Assembly (NCBI GenBank): GCA_020344215.1
Contig: CP070815.1
Location: 669,111 to 733,110 of the forward strand
Source of the DNA: Gemmatimonadota bacterium
GTDB lineage: Bacteria > Gemmatimonadota > Gemmatimonadetes > Palauibacterales > KS3-K002
DNA: 64,000 bases
Direction of reading: 5' to 3'
Positions within the stretch are counted from its first letter, which is position 1; every line of letters begins with the position of its first letter. A program made the position numbers and the translations under genes. A model generated the notes under the pieces. The model made no database searches. It saw only the letters and a list, made by a program, of their open reading frames with translations, and had not been told where the DNA came from. Of this stretch, positions 10,301 to 17,503 are shown piece by piece.

Positions 10301-10800
10301 TGATCCACGGCGGCGGCCAGGAACGGCGGCTTCGCGCCGGCACCGAGAACGTTCCCGGTATCGTCGGCTTCGGAAAGGCTTGTGAGCTGGCTATGCGCAG
10401 ACTGAATCACAGTGAGATGGAGCGGGTGCGCGAGCTGCGTGACCGGCTGGAAACGGGGATCAGGAAAATCGTTCCGGCAGCGAAGCTCAACGGCCACACG
10501 ACGCAGCGGCTCCCCAATACCCTCAACATGACGCTGCCGGGAATGCGTGGTGAGTCGCTCGTCCTTTTTCTCGACCGCCAGGGCGTCTACTTCTCGTCGG
10601 GCTCCGCCTGCAAGTCGGGGAACCCAGAGCCATCGCACGTCCTCAAGGCGATGGGGCTCAGCGACGAGGACGCTCACTGCGCGATCCGGATGACCCTCGG
10701 CGTCGGCAACACGGAGGAGGATATCGACTACGTGCTGGAGGGCCTGGCGGCAGTCATCGGTGACCGGCGCCGCAGTGTCCGCTTCGTGGCTTGCCGCTAG
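7375..10800 (+). CDS. Fused molybdopterin oxidoreductase-cysteine desulfurase: metallopterin-dependent ergothioneine synthase (MES)
   Basis: A single 1141-residue frame joins two enzymes. Residues 10-50 hold a 4Fe-4S site CxxCPAGC-x24-C; residues 50-590 form the molybdopterin core with the metal-ligand position as Cys161 (in NTLGVGALCYV); residues 605-725 are the dinucleotide-binding domain (LNARDAETRGI, GPNEWRDCNVNDLTD). Residues 757-1141 are a NifS/IscS-type desulfurase: YLDHNATTPVDPEVL, PLP lysine Lys955 in SGHKVHGPKG, and persulfide Cys1079 in SSGSACKSG. This is the architecture of the ergothioneine synthase characterised from Caldithrix abyssi, where cysteine sulfur is passed to C2 of the trimethylhistidine imidazole without O2. 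The position 3 bp after egtD, which makes that substrate, agrees. The metal may be W or Mo. A formate-dehydrogenase-like role is unlikely given the fusion. Confidence 0.9.
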   Translation: MHKATVRRREATKSPRIDERDGLCGICPAGCWVTVTLGDGELKSVRPQDHPLGMICTNGAHSAEIIHDPDRLKHPLRRVGPKGTYEFERVSWDDAFDVITENLHKIKKESGPEATAIYTGRGSFELALCDVFQPAGVAISSASSVLFPFGSPNTLGVGALCYVSFAMIAPHVTFGEYYHTTDHDIENADLILIWGANPATDSPPLAHEQIKRAVLRGAEVICIDPQCNHTAREVGARWVPIRPGTDGALALGMIGVLIDEEHVDEEFVRHWTVGFDELRQYVQHFRPEVVEEITGVAADVVVDLARRIARARGACPIMYTGLEYSDSGVQAIRAVFTLWALAGQLDVPGGLTIRMRENAFPINRAGLIPNPNVKKALGRDRFPVYSMYRGESHAMALPDSVLKGEPYKIRSLIILGGSIITAWPNPDVWRETLGALDFLVSINRHHTADSAYADIVLPATTMYEITSYMTYGPIFKIREKVIEPVGEARNDYLILTELAERLGYGDKYPRSEEELLRHVLDGSGFTLEEVREAGGEVQIPTVMMQYKKWEKGMLREDGKAGFRTPSGKFEIASSILEEHGYEPLPVYTEPGEGPLAQPALAERYPLVFNSGTRIFADFRSQHHGVPGLSRRAPAPLVTLNARDAETRGIEDGDWVWVESRRGRVRYRAKLSDDIIEGAIDANMGGGGPLGPNEWRDCNVNDLTDLNRYDPISGFPVYKALLCDVVKAEGSNGAGRAAEEISEAVVEIAKPKKPRRHVYLDHNATTPVDPEVLEAMLPFLENQYGNPSSIHLRGVEARDAVEAARRTIAQALNCTARRIVFTGGGSESDNLAIKGVAFARREAGNQIITSTVEHPAVLRTCESLQESGFEITYLDVDRHGMVDPTLLAGAITDRTILVSVMMANSEVGTVSPVAELARVVHEHGALFHTDAVQGLGKLPIDVNELGVDLLSVSGHKVHGPKGVGALYVRRDVELSPLIHGGGQERRLRAGTENVPGIVGFGKACELAMRRLNHSEMERVRELRDRLETGIRKIVPAAKLNGHTTQRLPNTLNMTLPGMRGESLVLFLDRQGVYFSSGSACKSGNPEPSHVLKAMGLSDEDAHCAIRMTLGVGNTEEDIDYVLEGLAAVIGDRRRSVRFVACR

Positions 10801-10821
10801 AGACTTCGGCCCCCACCAGCC

Positions 10822-12705
10822 CTAGGGTAACGCAACCCGCCGCCCGGTCCAGCCCTTCAGCGCCTCAAAGACTTGCAGAGCGAAGTCGACCTTGCCGAAA
10901 GGCGCACTTACCTGCACACCCTGGACTAGAGGTTCCAGCGCTTCGACCATCTCCCTGGCGATGGCAAGCCCCTCGCCCATCGCCGCCTCTTTACCACGCT
11001 CCGAGGCGAGCCTCATCCGCTCCAAGATCGGGTCGGGTACCACGACGCCGGGGACCTCGTTGTTCATGAACTCGGCGTTCCGGAAGGAGACGAGCGGCCA
11101 GACGCCGGCGATGATCGGTCTGCGGACGTGCGCGATCTGCGCGAGAAATTCGCGGAAGCGCGCTACATCGAAGACCGGCTGTGACACGGCAAACTGCGCG
11201 CCGGCGTCCACCTTCCACTCGAAGTGGTGAATCTCGTACTCGGGGTCGACCGATGCGTGGTTTACGCCGACCCCGTGGAAGAAGCTGGTGGCCGACCCGA
11301 GCGAATTGTCGCTGAGATCGAGCCCCTCGTTCAGCTTGCGCACCAGATTCGTCAGACCGACGGAATCGATATCAAAGACCGCCGTGATATCCGGATACGG
11401 TCCGTGCTTCGGCGGATCACCGGTGATGATGAGCAGGTTACGCAGCCCCATGGCGTGCGCACCCAGGAGATCGCTCATCATCCCCAGCAGGTTGCGGTCG
11501 CGGCAGCAGTAGTGAGGTATGGTCTCGAGTCCGACCTCCCGCTCGATGATCGCGCAACTGGCCAACACGCCCATCCGCATCATCGCCCGGGGGCCATCGG
11601 GAACGTTCACCGCATCCACGCCCGCGGCTTTGAGCGCGTGCACCTTGTCGAGCATATCGGAGGGATCACAGCCCTTGGCCGGCAGTATCTCCACGCTAGT
11701 TACGAGCTCCCCCGCCGCGATCTTCCGCCCAAGTTGCGAGCGCTCCGCAGACGGCACGGGCTCCACCCCGGGGTGCGCTTCGCGCCGCTCCACGTCGCGA
11801 ACAGCATCGACTACCACCACATGACGGCTCGGCCTCAGCGCGCGCACCTGGGCGGCCATGGCGCGGATATGTTCGGGCGTCGTCCCGCAGCAGCCACCGA
11901 CGAAGCGGACTCCCACCTGGATCAACCGACGTGTGTACTTGGCGAAGTAGTCCGGCGAGGCCATGTAGATCTTCCGGCCTTCGATCTCCCTGGGCAGCCC
12001 AGCGTTCGGCATCGCCGAGAGCGGCCGGCCCGTCACGTCCGCCATGCTCTGGATCGCCTTCAGGATCATCGCCGGCCCCACGCTGCAGTTCAGGCCGATG
12101 ACATCGGCGCCCGCTTCGTCCAGATGGTGAGCGATCCGCGCCGGATCGTAGCCGTACGCCGTGTTGCCGTCGGTATGAACGGTCATCTGGGCGATGACCG
12201 GCAGATCCGCAGAGTCTCGGCAGCCGAGAATCGCCTGCTCGATCTCCGACAGGTCGCTAAAGGTCTCGATGATGAACGCGTCGGCGCCGCCGGCGGCCAG
12301 CGCGTTCGCCTGCTCCCTGAACAGGGCCCGGGCCTCCTCCCGCGCCGTGGGCCCGTAGGGCTCGATGCGCATGCCCAGCGGCCCGATCGAGCCGGCCACG
12401 TACAGGTCGGACCCGGCAACCTGCCGAGCCAGTTCGGCGCCGGCTTTGTTGATGTCGTAGACCTTATCGCCAAGGCTGTAGCGATCCAGGCGCGCGCGAT
12501 TGGCGCCGAACGTGTTGGTCTCGAGAATCTGCGCCCCCGCCTCGCGATAGGCGCGGTGGACTTCCACGACGAGCTCGGGGCGCTTCAGGTTGACCTCATC
12601 GTAGGAGACGTTGATGAAGACACCCCGCTGATACAGCTCGGTGCCGATCGCGCCATCAAAGAGGTGGGCGCTGCCGTTCTCGATCAGGGCTCTGAAATCG
12701 GGCAT
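10822..12705 (-). CDS. Bifunctional homocysteine S-methyltransferase / 5,10-methylene-THF reductase
   Basis: A 627-residue YitJ-type fusion. Residues 1-295 are the zinc-dependent homocysteine methyltransferase domain (DGAIGTELYQRG near the start, GLNCSVGP and GGCCGTTPEHI carrying the three Cys ligands). Residues 325-627 are the FAD-dependent methylene-THF reductase (SVEILPAKGCDPSDML, CRDRNLLGMMSDLLG, LLIITGDPPKHG, SQPVFDVARF, AGVWPL). Together they make methyl-THF and use a methyl donor to remethylate homocysteine to methionine. A strong GGAGGGG site lies 8 bases before the ATG. The 5' leader carries a SAM-II riboswitch and a terminator hairpin, so expression should fall when SAM is high. It converges on egtD-MES, whose first enzyme consumes SAM. 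Confidence 0.92.
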   Translation of the reverse strand: MPDFRALIENGSAHLFDGAIGTELYQRGVFINVSYDEVNLKRPELVVEVHRAYREAGAQILETNTFGANRARLDRYSLGDKVYDINKAGAELARQVAGSDLYVAGSIGPLGMRIEPYGPTAREEARALFREQANALAAGGADAFIIETFSDLSEIEQAILGCRDSADLPVIAQMTVHTDGNTAYGYDPARIAHHLDEAGADVIGLNCSVGPAMILKAIQSMADVTGRPLSAMPNAGLPREIEGRKIYMASPDYFAKYTRRLIQVGVRFVGGCCGTTPEHIRAMAAQVRALRPSRHVVVVDAVRDVERREAHPGVEPVPSAERSQLGRKIAAGELVTSVEILPAKGCDPSDMLDKVHALKAAGVDAVNVPDGPRAMMRMGVLASCAIIEREVGLETIPHYCCRDRNLLGMMSDLLGAHAMGLRNLLIITGDPPKHGPYPDITAVFDIDSVGLTNLVRKLNEGLDLSDNSLGSATSFFHGVGVNHASVDPEYEIHHFEWKVDAGAQFAVSQPVFDVARFREFLAQIAHVRRPIIAGVWPLVSFRNAEFMNNEVPGVVVPDPILERMRLASERGKEAAMGEGLAIAREMVEALEPLVQGVQVSAPFGKVDFALQVFEALKGWTGRRVALP

Positions 12706-12737
12706 GAGACACCCCTCCGCACGAGGTGGCCGCCGCC

Positions 12738-12775
12738 AAAAAGAAACGCGACCCGCAACGTGAGCACGGGTCGCG
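12738..12775 (-). terminator. Intrinsic terminator in the leader of the methionine gene (attenuator)
   Basis: Read on the minus strand, a perfect 9-bp stem CGCGACCCG...CGGGTCGCG (12747-12775) is followed at once by TTTCTTTTT (12738-12746). It lies between the SAM-II aptamer and the ribosome site of the homocysteine methyltransferase/MTHFR gene, so it can stop leader transcripts. A second strong hairpin, CGCCGCGG...CCGCGGCG, lies between aptamer and terminator (about 12805-12838). Confidence 0.85.
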
Positions 12776-12837
12776 TGGAACTTCTCAGCTTCAGCCTCGG
12801 AAGTCGCCGCGGCTATCAGGTCAGCTCCGCGGCGCCC

Positions 12838-12890
12838 GGCTCTTTAGGCTTTTTTTATAGTGGTTGCAAGCGGCCACAAATCAGTCCACC
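12838..12890 (-). ncRNA. SAM-II riboswitch aptamer
   Basis: On the minus strand the leader contains, in order and spacing, the SAM-II core: GTGG (P1 5' side), CTGATTT, a short loop, CTTGCAA, CCAC (P1 3' side, closing at 12860-12863), an A-rich linker TATAAAAAAAGC, and CTAAAGAGCC, whose GCC can pair with GGC in the first loop to form the classical H-type pseudoknot. The order GATTT..TTGCAA..AGC-TAAA matches the known SAM-II consensus. It sits about 130 nt upstream of a methionine-synthesis start codon, as expected for metA/metX/metH-type targets. Unlike many SAM-II elements that mask the ribosome site, this one is followed by a terminator. Confidence 0.88.
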
Positions 12891-13396
12891 ATGGTTCACT
12901 AAGGTACCACTACCTCTCTCCCAGTCAAGCTGAACGACCTTCGGGGCCTGGAGCGAACAAGAGAGCGGGCTCTGCCGGAAATAGGAGACCGGCAGTCACG
13001 CAAGGGGAAGCAATGGCGCGGCAGCTAAGGTAAGCGCCGCCCTCGCCCGACGAAGAAGGGGAAGGAGAAAGCCCGAGAGGTGAAGTCGGGCTAGGCGCTA
13101 CCGCTGCGGGTTCGGAGGGATCTCGCTGCCGACTGGCGGGGTAGCAAGAAGCGAACTGCTGCCTGACCGTCCTCCCCTCCAGAACCGAAGGTTCTTGCAC
13201 GACAAGGAGTTATAATCCCTGCACCGCGGCGGTGACCCGCTCCTCCGCTCCCTTCTCGTACTGAGTTCCCCTGTCCCGGGCATCACCTCTGCCAGACCGC
13301 CCCAGTCGCGGCGCCAAGCGAAAGCAGACCGATTCATCCCGATCAACGGATGAAGGCGCGGGACTCAGATTGGCGCCGCAGCAAAGGAGGAGACCG
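12891..13396. other. Intergenic region with several short inverted repeats, no gene supported
   Basis: About 500 bp. Short frames on both strands have repetitive, unprotein-like translations and are not accepted. Visible hairpins: GCCGG...CCGGC (about 12973-12992), AGCCCGA...TCGGGCT (about 13069-13091) and AGAACC-GAA-GGTTCT (about 13180-13195). TATAAT occurs at 13211 without a good -35. A structured non-coding RNA is possible but none was recognised. Confidence 0.3.
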
Positions 13397-13732
13397 ATGG
13401 AGACGGAAACACAGATCGGATTGGCGATCGCTGGCATCTCATTCGCGATCTATATTCCCTGTCTGTGGCTCGCGATGAAGATCACCCGTGTCGGCGGTAA
13501 CTGGCTCGGAGTCCTGTTGGCGAGCGCCGGGTCTTTCGCTGCTGCCGTGCTCGCCGGGTATTTCCTAGGACCGATCGTCGGTCTACTGGCCAGCACGATC
13601 GTGCTCTACGTACTCATCTGCAAGCTTATGGATGCGTCGTTCTTCCCCGATGCGTTCCTGATGGTCGTCGTCGCTAATGTCCTCTTCCTGTTCGTGTGGT
13701 TCCAGCTGCTCGCCAAGGCTGCAAACATCTAG
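13397..13732 (+). CDS. Small integral membrane protein (111 aa)
   Basis: The ATG at 13397 is preceded by AAAGGAGGAGA, a strong ribosome site. Four hydrophobic segments are visible (about 7-28, 38-60, 62-85 and 88-108), with short charged loops (MKITRVGG, CKLMDASFF). No family is recognised. It lies alone between an intergenic structured region and the convergent ketoacyl synthase operon. Confidence 0.65.
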   Translation: METETQIGLAIAGISFAIYIPCLWLAMKITRVGGNWLGVLLASAGSFAAAVLAGYFLGPIVGLLASTIVLYVLICKLMDASFFPDAFLMVVVANVLFLFVWFQLLAKAANI

Positions 13733-13762
13733 ACCGCTGAAGCGACCCGAGCGTGCTCGAGG

Positions 13763-15031
13763 CTAGGCAGGCGAGCGAAACACCAGCGCGGCGTTGATGC
13801 CGCCGAACCCAAAAGAGTTGGACAGCACGAAACCGACACCGGTCTGGCGACCTTCTCCGGCCACGTAGTCGAGATCGCATTCAGGATCGGGCTCGTACAG
13901 GTTAAGCGTCGGCGGCACCCAGCCCCGCTCTATCGCCAGCGCCGAGATCGCCGCCTCGACGGCGCCCGACGCGCCAAGCGGGTGTCCATAATATCCTTTC
14001 GTTCCGCTCACTGGGACACGGTACGCTCGCTCGCCCAGCACCGACTTGAGCGCCCTGGTCTCCACCGGATCGTTCAGGCGAGTGGATGACGCGTGTGCGT
14101 TCACATACTCCACCTCATCGGGCAGCGCGGCCGCGTCCGCCAGAGCGAGCTCGATGGCGCGGGCGGACTGAGCGCCGTCAGGTCGTGGCGCCGTCATGTG
14201 ATAACCGTCAACAGTAGTGCCAAAGCCACTGAGCTCGGCATAGATCCTCGCATTGCGCCGGACTGCGTGCCCCCACTCTTCCAACACAAGCAGCGCCGCA
14301 CCCTCGCCCATCACGAACCCGTCACGATCCCGATCGAAGGGCCGGCTCGCCGTTCCCGGGTCATCGTTACGCTTCGACATGGCGCGGATCAGAGCGAACG
14401 CCCCGAAAGAGAGGGGAGATAGAGGACACTCGGCGCCGCCGGCCAGCGCCACGTCGACTTCATCGTCGCGGATGAGACGCAGAGCGTGGCCGATACCGAT
14501 AGCGCCGGACGCGCAGCTCATCCCGTTGGTCGAGTTGGGTCCAGTGAAGCCGAACTCTATGGCGATGTTGCAGCTTGCGGCGCCGGCAAACACGGCGAGC
14601 GCGAGAAGCGGGTTAACAGCGCCAGGCCCCTCGGATAGATACGCTCCGTGCTGTTCCTCGGCGTAGGCGACCCCGCCTAACGCCGAGCCCATCTGCACGG
14701 CAACGCGATCTGATCGCAGCCTCTGGGAGTCGAGCCCCGCATCGTCGAGCGCCATGCGTGCGGCCGCCACACTGAACTGGCCGAATCGATCGAGCCGTTT
14801 CGCCCGCTTCCCATCCATGTGATCGGCCGGATCGAATCCATCGACCTCTGCCGCCATCTGACTGCGAAACGGAGCCGGATCGAACCGCGTGATGCGGCGG
14901 ACCGCCGACTCGCTTCGATTCAGTCCAGCCCAGAGCCCGTCGGCTCCGCTGCCCACCGGTGTGATGCACCCGATGCCCGTCACAGCGACCCGACGCCGCC
15001 CGTTACCCGTGTTCCTCTTCGCTATGATCAC
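13763..15031 (-). CDS. Beta-ketoacyl-[ACP] synthase, FabF/KAS II type
   Basis: A 422-residue thiolase-fold condensing enzyme. The Cys-His-His triad is visible: Cys173 in NGMSCASGAIGIG, the first His in YVNAHASSTRLNDPVE, and the second in GYYGHPLGASGAVEA; NSFGFGGINAALVF closes the fold. HASST replaces the usual HGTST. The GTG start at 15031 overlaps the stop of the SRPBCC gene (GTGA), giving normal KAS length. As the last gene of a coupled four-gene operon with cyclase-like, FAD and methyltransferase genes, it more likely condenses a specialised chain than serves bulk fatty acid synthesis. No ACP or chain-length-factor partner is adjacent. Confidence 0.85.
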   Translation of the reverse strand: MIIAKRNTGNGRRRVAVTGIGCITPVGSGADGLWAGLNRSESAVRRITRFDPAPFRSQMAAEVDGFDPADHMDGKRAKRLDRFGQFSVAAARMALDDAGLDSQRLRSDRVAVQMGSALGGVAYAEEQHGAYLSEGPGAVNPLLALAVFAGAASCNIAIEFGFTGPNSTNGMSCASGAIGIGHALRLIRDDEVDVALAGGAECPLSPLSFGAFALIRAMSKRNDDPGTASRPFDRDRDGFVMGEGAALLVLEEWGHAVRRNARIYAELSGFGTTVDGYHMTAPRPDGAQSARAIELALADAAALPDEVEYVNAHASSTRLNDPVETRALKSVLGERAYRVPVSGTKGYYGHPLGASGAVEAAISALAIERGWVPPTLNLYEPDPECDLDYVAGEGRQTGVGFVLSNSFGFGGINAALVFRSPA

Positions 15032-15492
15032 TGAGCCTCCACCGCTCTCCTGACTCCTTCCAGCGTCATCCCGGCCACGTGATGGATGAAGGCCGGGCCG
15101 ATGACCCAACGCGCGGCAGGCCGCCCGAGCAGCGGCCAGCGTGGTCCACCAGGCCACTCGTGCACGATCTCTACCCGCGTCGTCGCATCGCCTTCCGGAG
15201 AAAAGCGCCACTCGACGTCCATCCCTGCCGTTATGCCTTCAACGTGCTTGTAGCGGACGACAGGGATCGATTCGTCGGCCCACATCTCGCTCATCCACCA
15301 GACCGGATAGCCAAGGGGCCCGAACATGCGACGCGCCGCCATCTCGACCAGCCCACGGCCGAAGCCGTCGCGACGACGGAATCGCACCCACCGATAGTGC
15401 GAGAGTAGCTCCGGCCAGCGCTCGACGTCCGCCGCCACCTGGAAACAGCGCGCGGGCGTTGCGTTCATCACAATCTCGTTGTGTGTGATCAT
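15028..15492 (-). CDS. SRPBCC protein, polyketide cyclase/aromatase-like
   Basis: A 154-residue START-like domain: NEIVMNATPARCFQVAADVERW, PELLSHYRWVRF and a long C-terminal helix (GMTLEGVRRAVEAQ). The coupled ATG at 15492 overlaps the stop of the FAD gene (ATGA), better than the more upstream ATG at 15528. The family includes aromatases/cyclases of aromatic polyketides (TcmN type), CoQ-binding proteins and lipid carriers. The operon with a ketoacyl synthase favours a role in folding or carrying a polyketide or lipid intermediate. Confidence 0.75.
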   Translation of the reverse strand: MITHNEIVMNATPARCFQVAADVERWPELLSHYRWVRFRRRDGFGRGLVEMAARRMFGPLGYPVWWMSEMWADESIPVVRYKHVEGITAGMDVEWRFSPEGDATTRVEIVHEWPGGPRWPLLGRPAARWVIGPAFIHHVAGMTLEGVRRAVEAQ

Positions 15493-16721
15493 CTGTCGTG
15501 CGTCGTGCTGAGAAACGTTAGTAGCCATAGCTGGGGATCGAGCACCGTCGCCGGGTGCGCGAGATCCCCCGTGGCCCGCAAGAGGCGACGAGCCGCCACA
15601 CCTTCACGCTGCGACAGGGCGGCTACGCAGCGCGACATGACCCCCGGCCGACTGACGGCGGCCTCAATGACCCGCTGCAGGCCACGCTTCGGACCGAACT
15701 CGATTCGCATGCGACGCCCGTACCGCCTCAACGCACCCCGCTCCTCGCCGGGATCCGAGAGAGCGGCGTCGATCGCCTCGGCGGCCAGTCGTGCGCTACG
15801 CAGCGCCTGGTAGATGCCCTGCCCGGTAAACGGGTCGTAGTAGCCAGCGGCGTCGCCCACCAGTATCGCGCCGGGCGACCAGGGCCGGCGAACTGGCCGA
15901 TCGAACGGCCCAGTCACCATGACGTCCTGTTCGAGGCCGCACTCACTGACGCGGGCCCACACCCTGGGAAACCGGGAGAGTGCTTCAGAGAGGAAATCGC
16001 GGGGAGCACCACCGATCGCGCGTGCCTCGTCTTGCGAGATGACTACGGTGACGTTGCCACCCCCTGGCAGCGCCACGTAGCCACAGGTGCGGCGGCCCCG
16101 CACGTGCAGCTCGCCGAAGCCGGGGTCGCGGTCCGAGCCCGCCAGGTGCCCGACCAAAGCGATCTTCCGCAACCGCGGGGGTCGGCGGGCAAGACCGAGA
16201 CGGCGTTGCACCACCGAGCGGAGCCCGTCGGCTCCCACGACGAACCTCGCTCGAGCTTCACGACTCGCCGTTCCCTGGCGACCGGCCACGCCGGCTACAC
16301 GCTCCCCCGCGCGAAGCACATCGTAGACGCGCATACCGAAGCACACTCGGGCACCGAGCCGCCGCGCCTCCTCCAGAAGCGCAGCATCGAAGTCGCGACG
16401 ACGCACCGCCCAGCCATCAAGGGTGTGCCCCTCGTCGCCCTCACCGAAGGCCGCCCTGAACCCACGGCCGTCCGGCGCCTCGACGTGCCAACCCCGCAGT
16501 TGCCCCGGCGCCAGCCTCTCCCGCAACCGACCGGCTACACCGAGCCGCTCAAGCTCCGCCACCGCGCCCGGGTTAACACAATCGCCGCACGGCTTGTCCC
16601 GCGGAAACTGGGCCCTTTCCACGATGAGCACGTCGCGGCCGCGTCGTGCCAGCTCGAGCCCCAGAGCGGCGCCTGCTGGGCCGGCACCAACGATCAGAAC
16701 CTCCACCCCTGACACGCTCAA
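15489..16721 (-). CDS. FAD-dependent oxidoreductase (geranylgeranyl reductase/SrsC-like)
   Basis: A 410-residue flavoprotein with the N-terminal dinucleotide loop VLIVGAGPAGAALGLELARRG, PCGDCVNPGAVAEL next to the FAD site, VVGADGLRSVVQRRLGL and the second FAD motif AILVGDAAGYYDPFTGQG. These are the marks of the geranylgeranyl reductase / aromatic hydroxylase group of p-hydroxybenzoate-hydroxylase-fold enzymes. It is joined to both neighbours by 4-base overlaps. In phenolic-lipid loci such an enzyme hydroxylates a resorcinol or quinol ring; reduction of prenyl double bonds is the alternative. Confidence 0.8.
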   Translation of the reverse strand: MSVSGVEVLIVGAGPAGAALGLELARRGRDVLIVERAQFPRDKPCGDCVNPGAVAELERLGVAGRLRERLAPGQLRGWHVEAPDGRGFRAAFGEGDEGHTLDGWAVRRRDFDAALLEEARRLGARVCFGMRVYDVLRAGERVAGVAGRQGTASREARARFVVGADGLRSVVQRRLGLARRPPRLRKIALVGHLAGSDRDPGFGELHVRGRRTCGYVALPGGGNVTVVISQDEARAIGGAPRDFLSEALSRFPRVWARVSECGLEQDVMVTGPFDRPVRRPWSPGAILVGDAAGYYDPFTGQGIYQALRSARLAAEAIDAALSDPGEERGALRRYGRRMRIEFGPKRGLQRVIEAAVSRPGVMSRCVAALSQREGVAARRLLRATGDLAHPATVLDPQLWLLTFLSTTHDR

Positions 16722-17425
16722 CTCCCGCGCCTCCAGCGCAGCGTCCAGCGGAACGGGAGCTGTGGCTCGACAGATACCGACAGGCCGGCCCGCTCCGCCA
16801 GTGCGCGCGCCTCAGCCACAGTGTACGACGCGCGCATCGAGGCGATGGCATCGTGCCGCGTGTAGCGGTGCCGTCGCCAAACCGTGTTGGCCAGCGTCCA
16901 GGCCGCCAGGTAGCCCAGCCGGCCCCGGCGCAGGTCAGTGACGACCAGGCCCAGTGCGCTGACCCGCGCCATCTCGCGCAATGCACGTACGGCATCGTCA
17001 TGAGCGAGATGGTGGAGGAAGGTGCTACAGATCGTCACGTCAAAGCACCCTTCGGGAAAAGGCAGAGCTCGCGCATCACCGCACACCGTCTGAATCCGAC
17101 CGGTTCCCCCGCCTTCGCCGGTATGAGCCGCAGCGATCCGTGACGTTACCCGGCCAAGGTCGAGAGCAAGACCTGCGAACCCGATACCCCGACGCCGGCA
17201 CCAGCTACCTAGAGACATCAGAACGTCACCACCACCGGCCCCTACGTCCAACACGGCGAGCCGGCGGGGCGGTGTCCCATCCAAGATCCAGCCCACCTGT
17301 GAGACTATGCCGGCGGTTACCCCCAGGTACCGATTCATCCGCGCCAGATCATCAAGACTTTCCCGCAGAAGAGCCGGATCCGGCGACCGCTGGTCCAAAA
17401 GCTCGGGTACAACTAGTTTTCGCAT
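16718..17425 (-). CDS. Class I SAM-dependent methyltransferase
   Basis: A 235-residue enzyme, first gene of the operon. Motif I is LAVLDVGAGGGDVLMSLG, motif post-I is near FAGLALDLG, and motif II-III region is LPFPEGCFDVTICSTFLHHL. Its C-terminal half (LGYLAAWTLANTVWRR, YTRHDAIASMRASYTV) resembles the methyltransferases that accompany FAD enzymes in type III PKS loci. The ATG at 17425 is chosen; an upstream TTG at 17485 would overlap the divergent gene's promoter. Substrate not known; O-methylation of a phenol or quinol is likely from context. Confidence 0.8.
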   Translation of the reverse strand: MRKLVVPELLDQRSPDPALLRESLDDLARMNRYLGVTAGIVSQVGWILDGTPPRRLAVLDVGAGGGDVLMSLGSWCRRRGIGFAGLALDLGRVTSRIAAAHTGEGGGTGRIQTVCGDARALPFPEGCFDVTICSTFLHHLAHDDAVRALREMARVSALGLVVTDLRRGRLGYLAAWTLANTVWRRHRYTRHDAIASMRASYTVAEARALAERAGLSVSVEPQLPFRWTLRWRRGS

Positions 17426-17503
17426 TAGCCCAGAAGATTGTCCAACGGCTGCAATTCTTGCCAGTGCCCGGGCGGCCCCGACCAAGAACGTCGAGTTCGG
17501 GTC

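Noticed and set aside
7375..10800. Reading the molybdopterin part as an ordinary formate dehydrogenase or nitrate reductase
   Set aside because: The fusion to a complete cysteine desulfurase and the place after egtD fit MES and not those enzymes.
12925..13346. Minus-strand frames between the SAM-II leader and the small membrane protein
   Set aside because: Translations are Pro/Ser-rich and without family features; the stretch contains hairpins and no ribosome site for these starts.
15028..15528. Longer start of the SRPBCC gene at 15528
   Set aside because: The ATG at 15492 overlaps the FAD stop exactly as ATGA, matching the other couplings in the operon.
17438..17503. Upstream extension of the ICMT gene
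   Set aside because: Its first 22 residues are Cys/Pro/Gly-rich and overlap the divergent promoter; the ATG at 17504 gives normal length.
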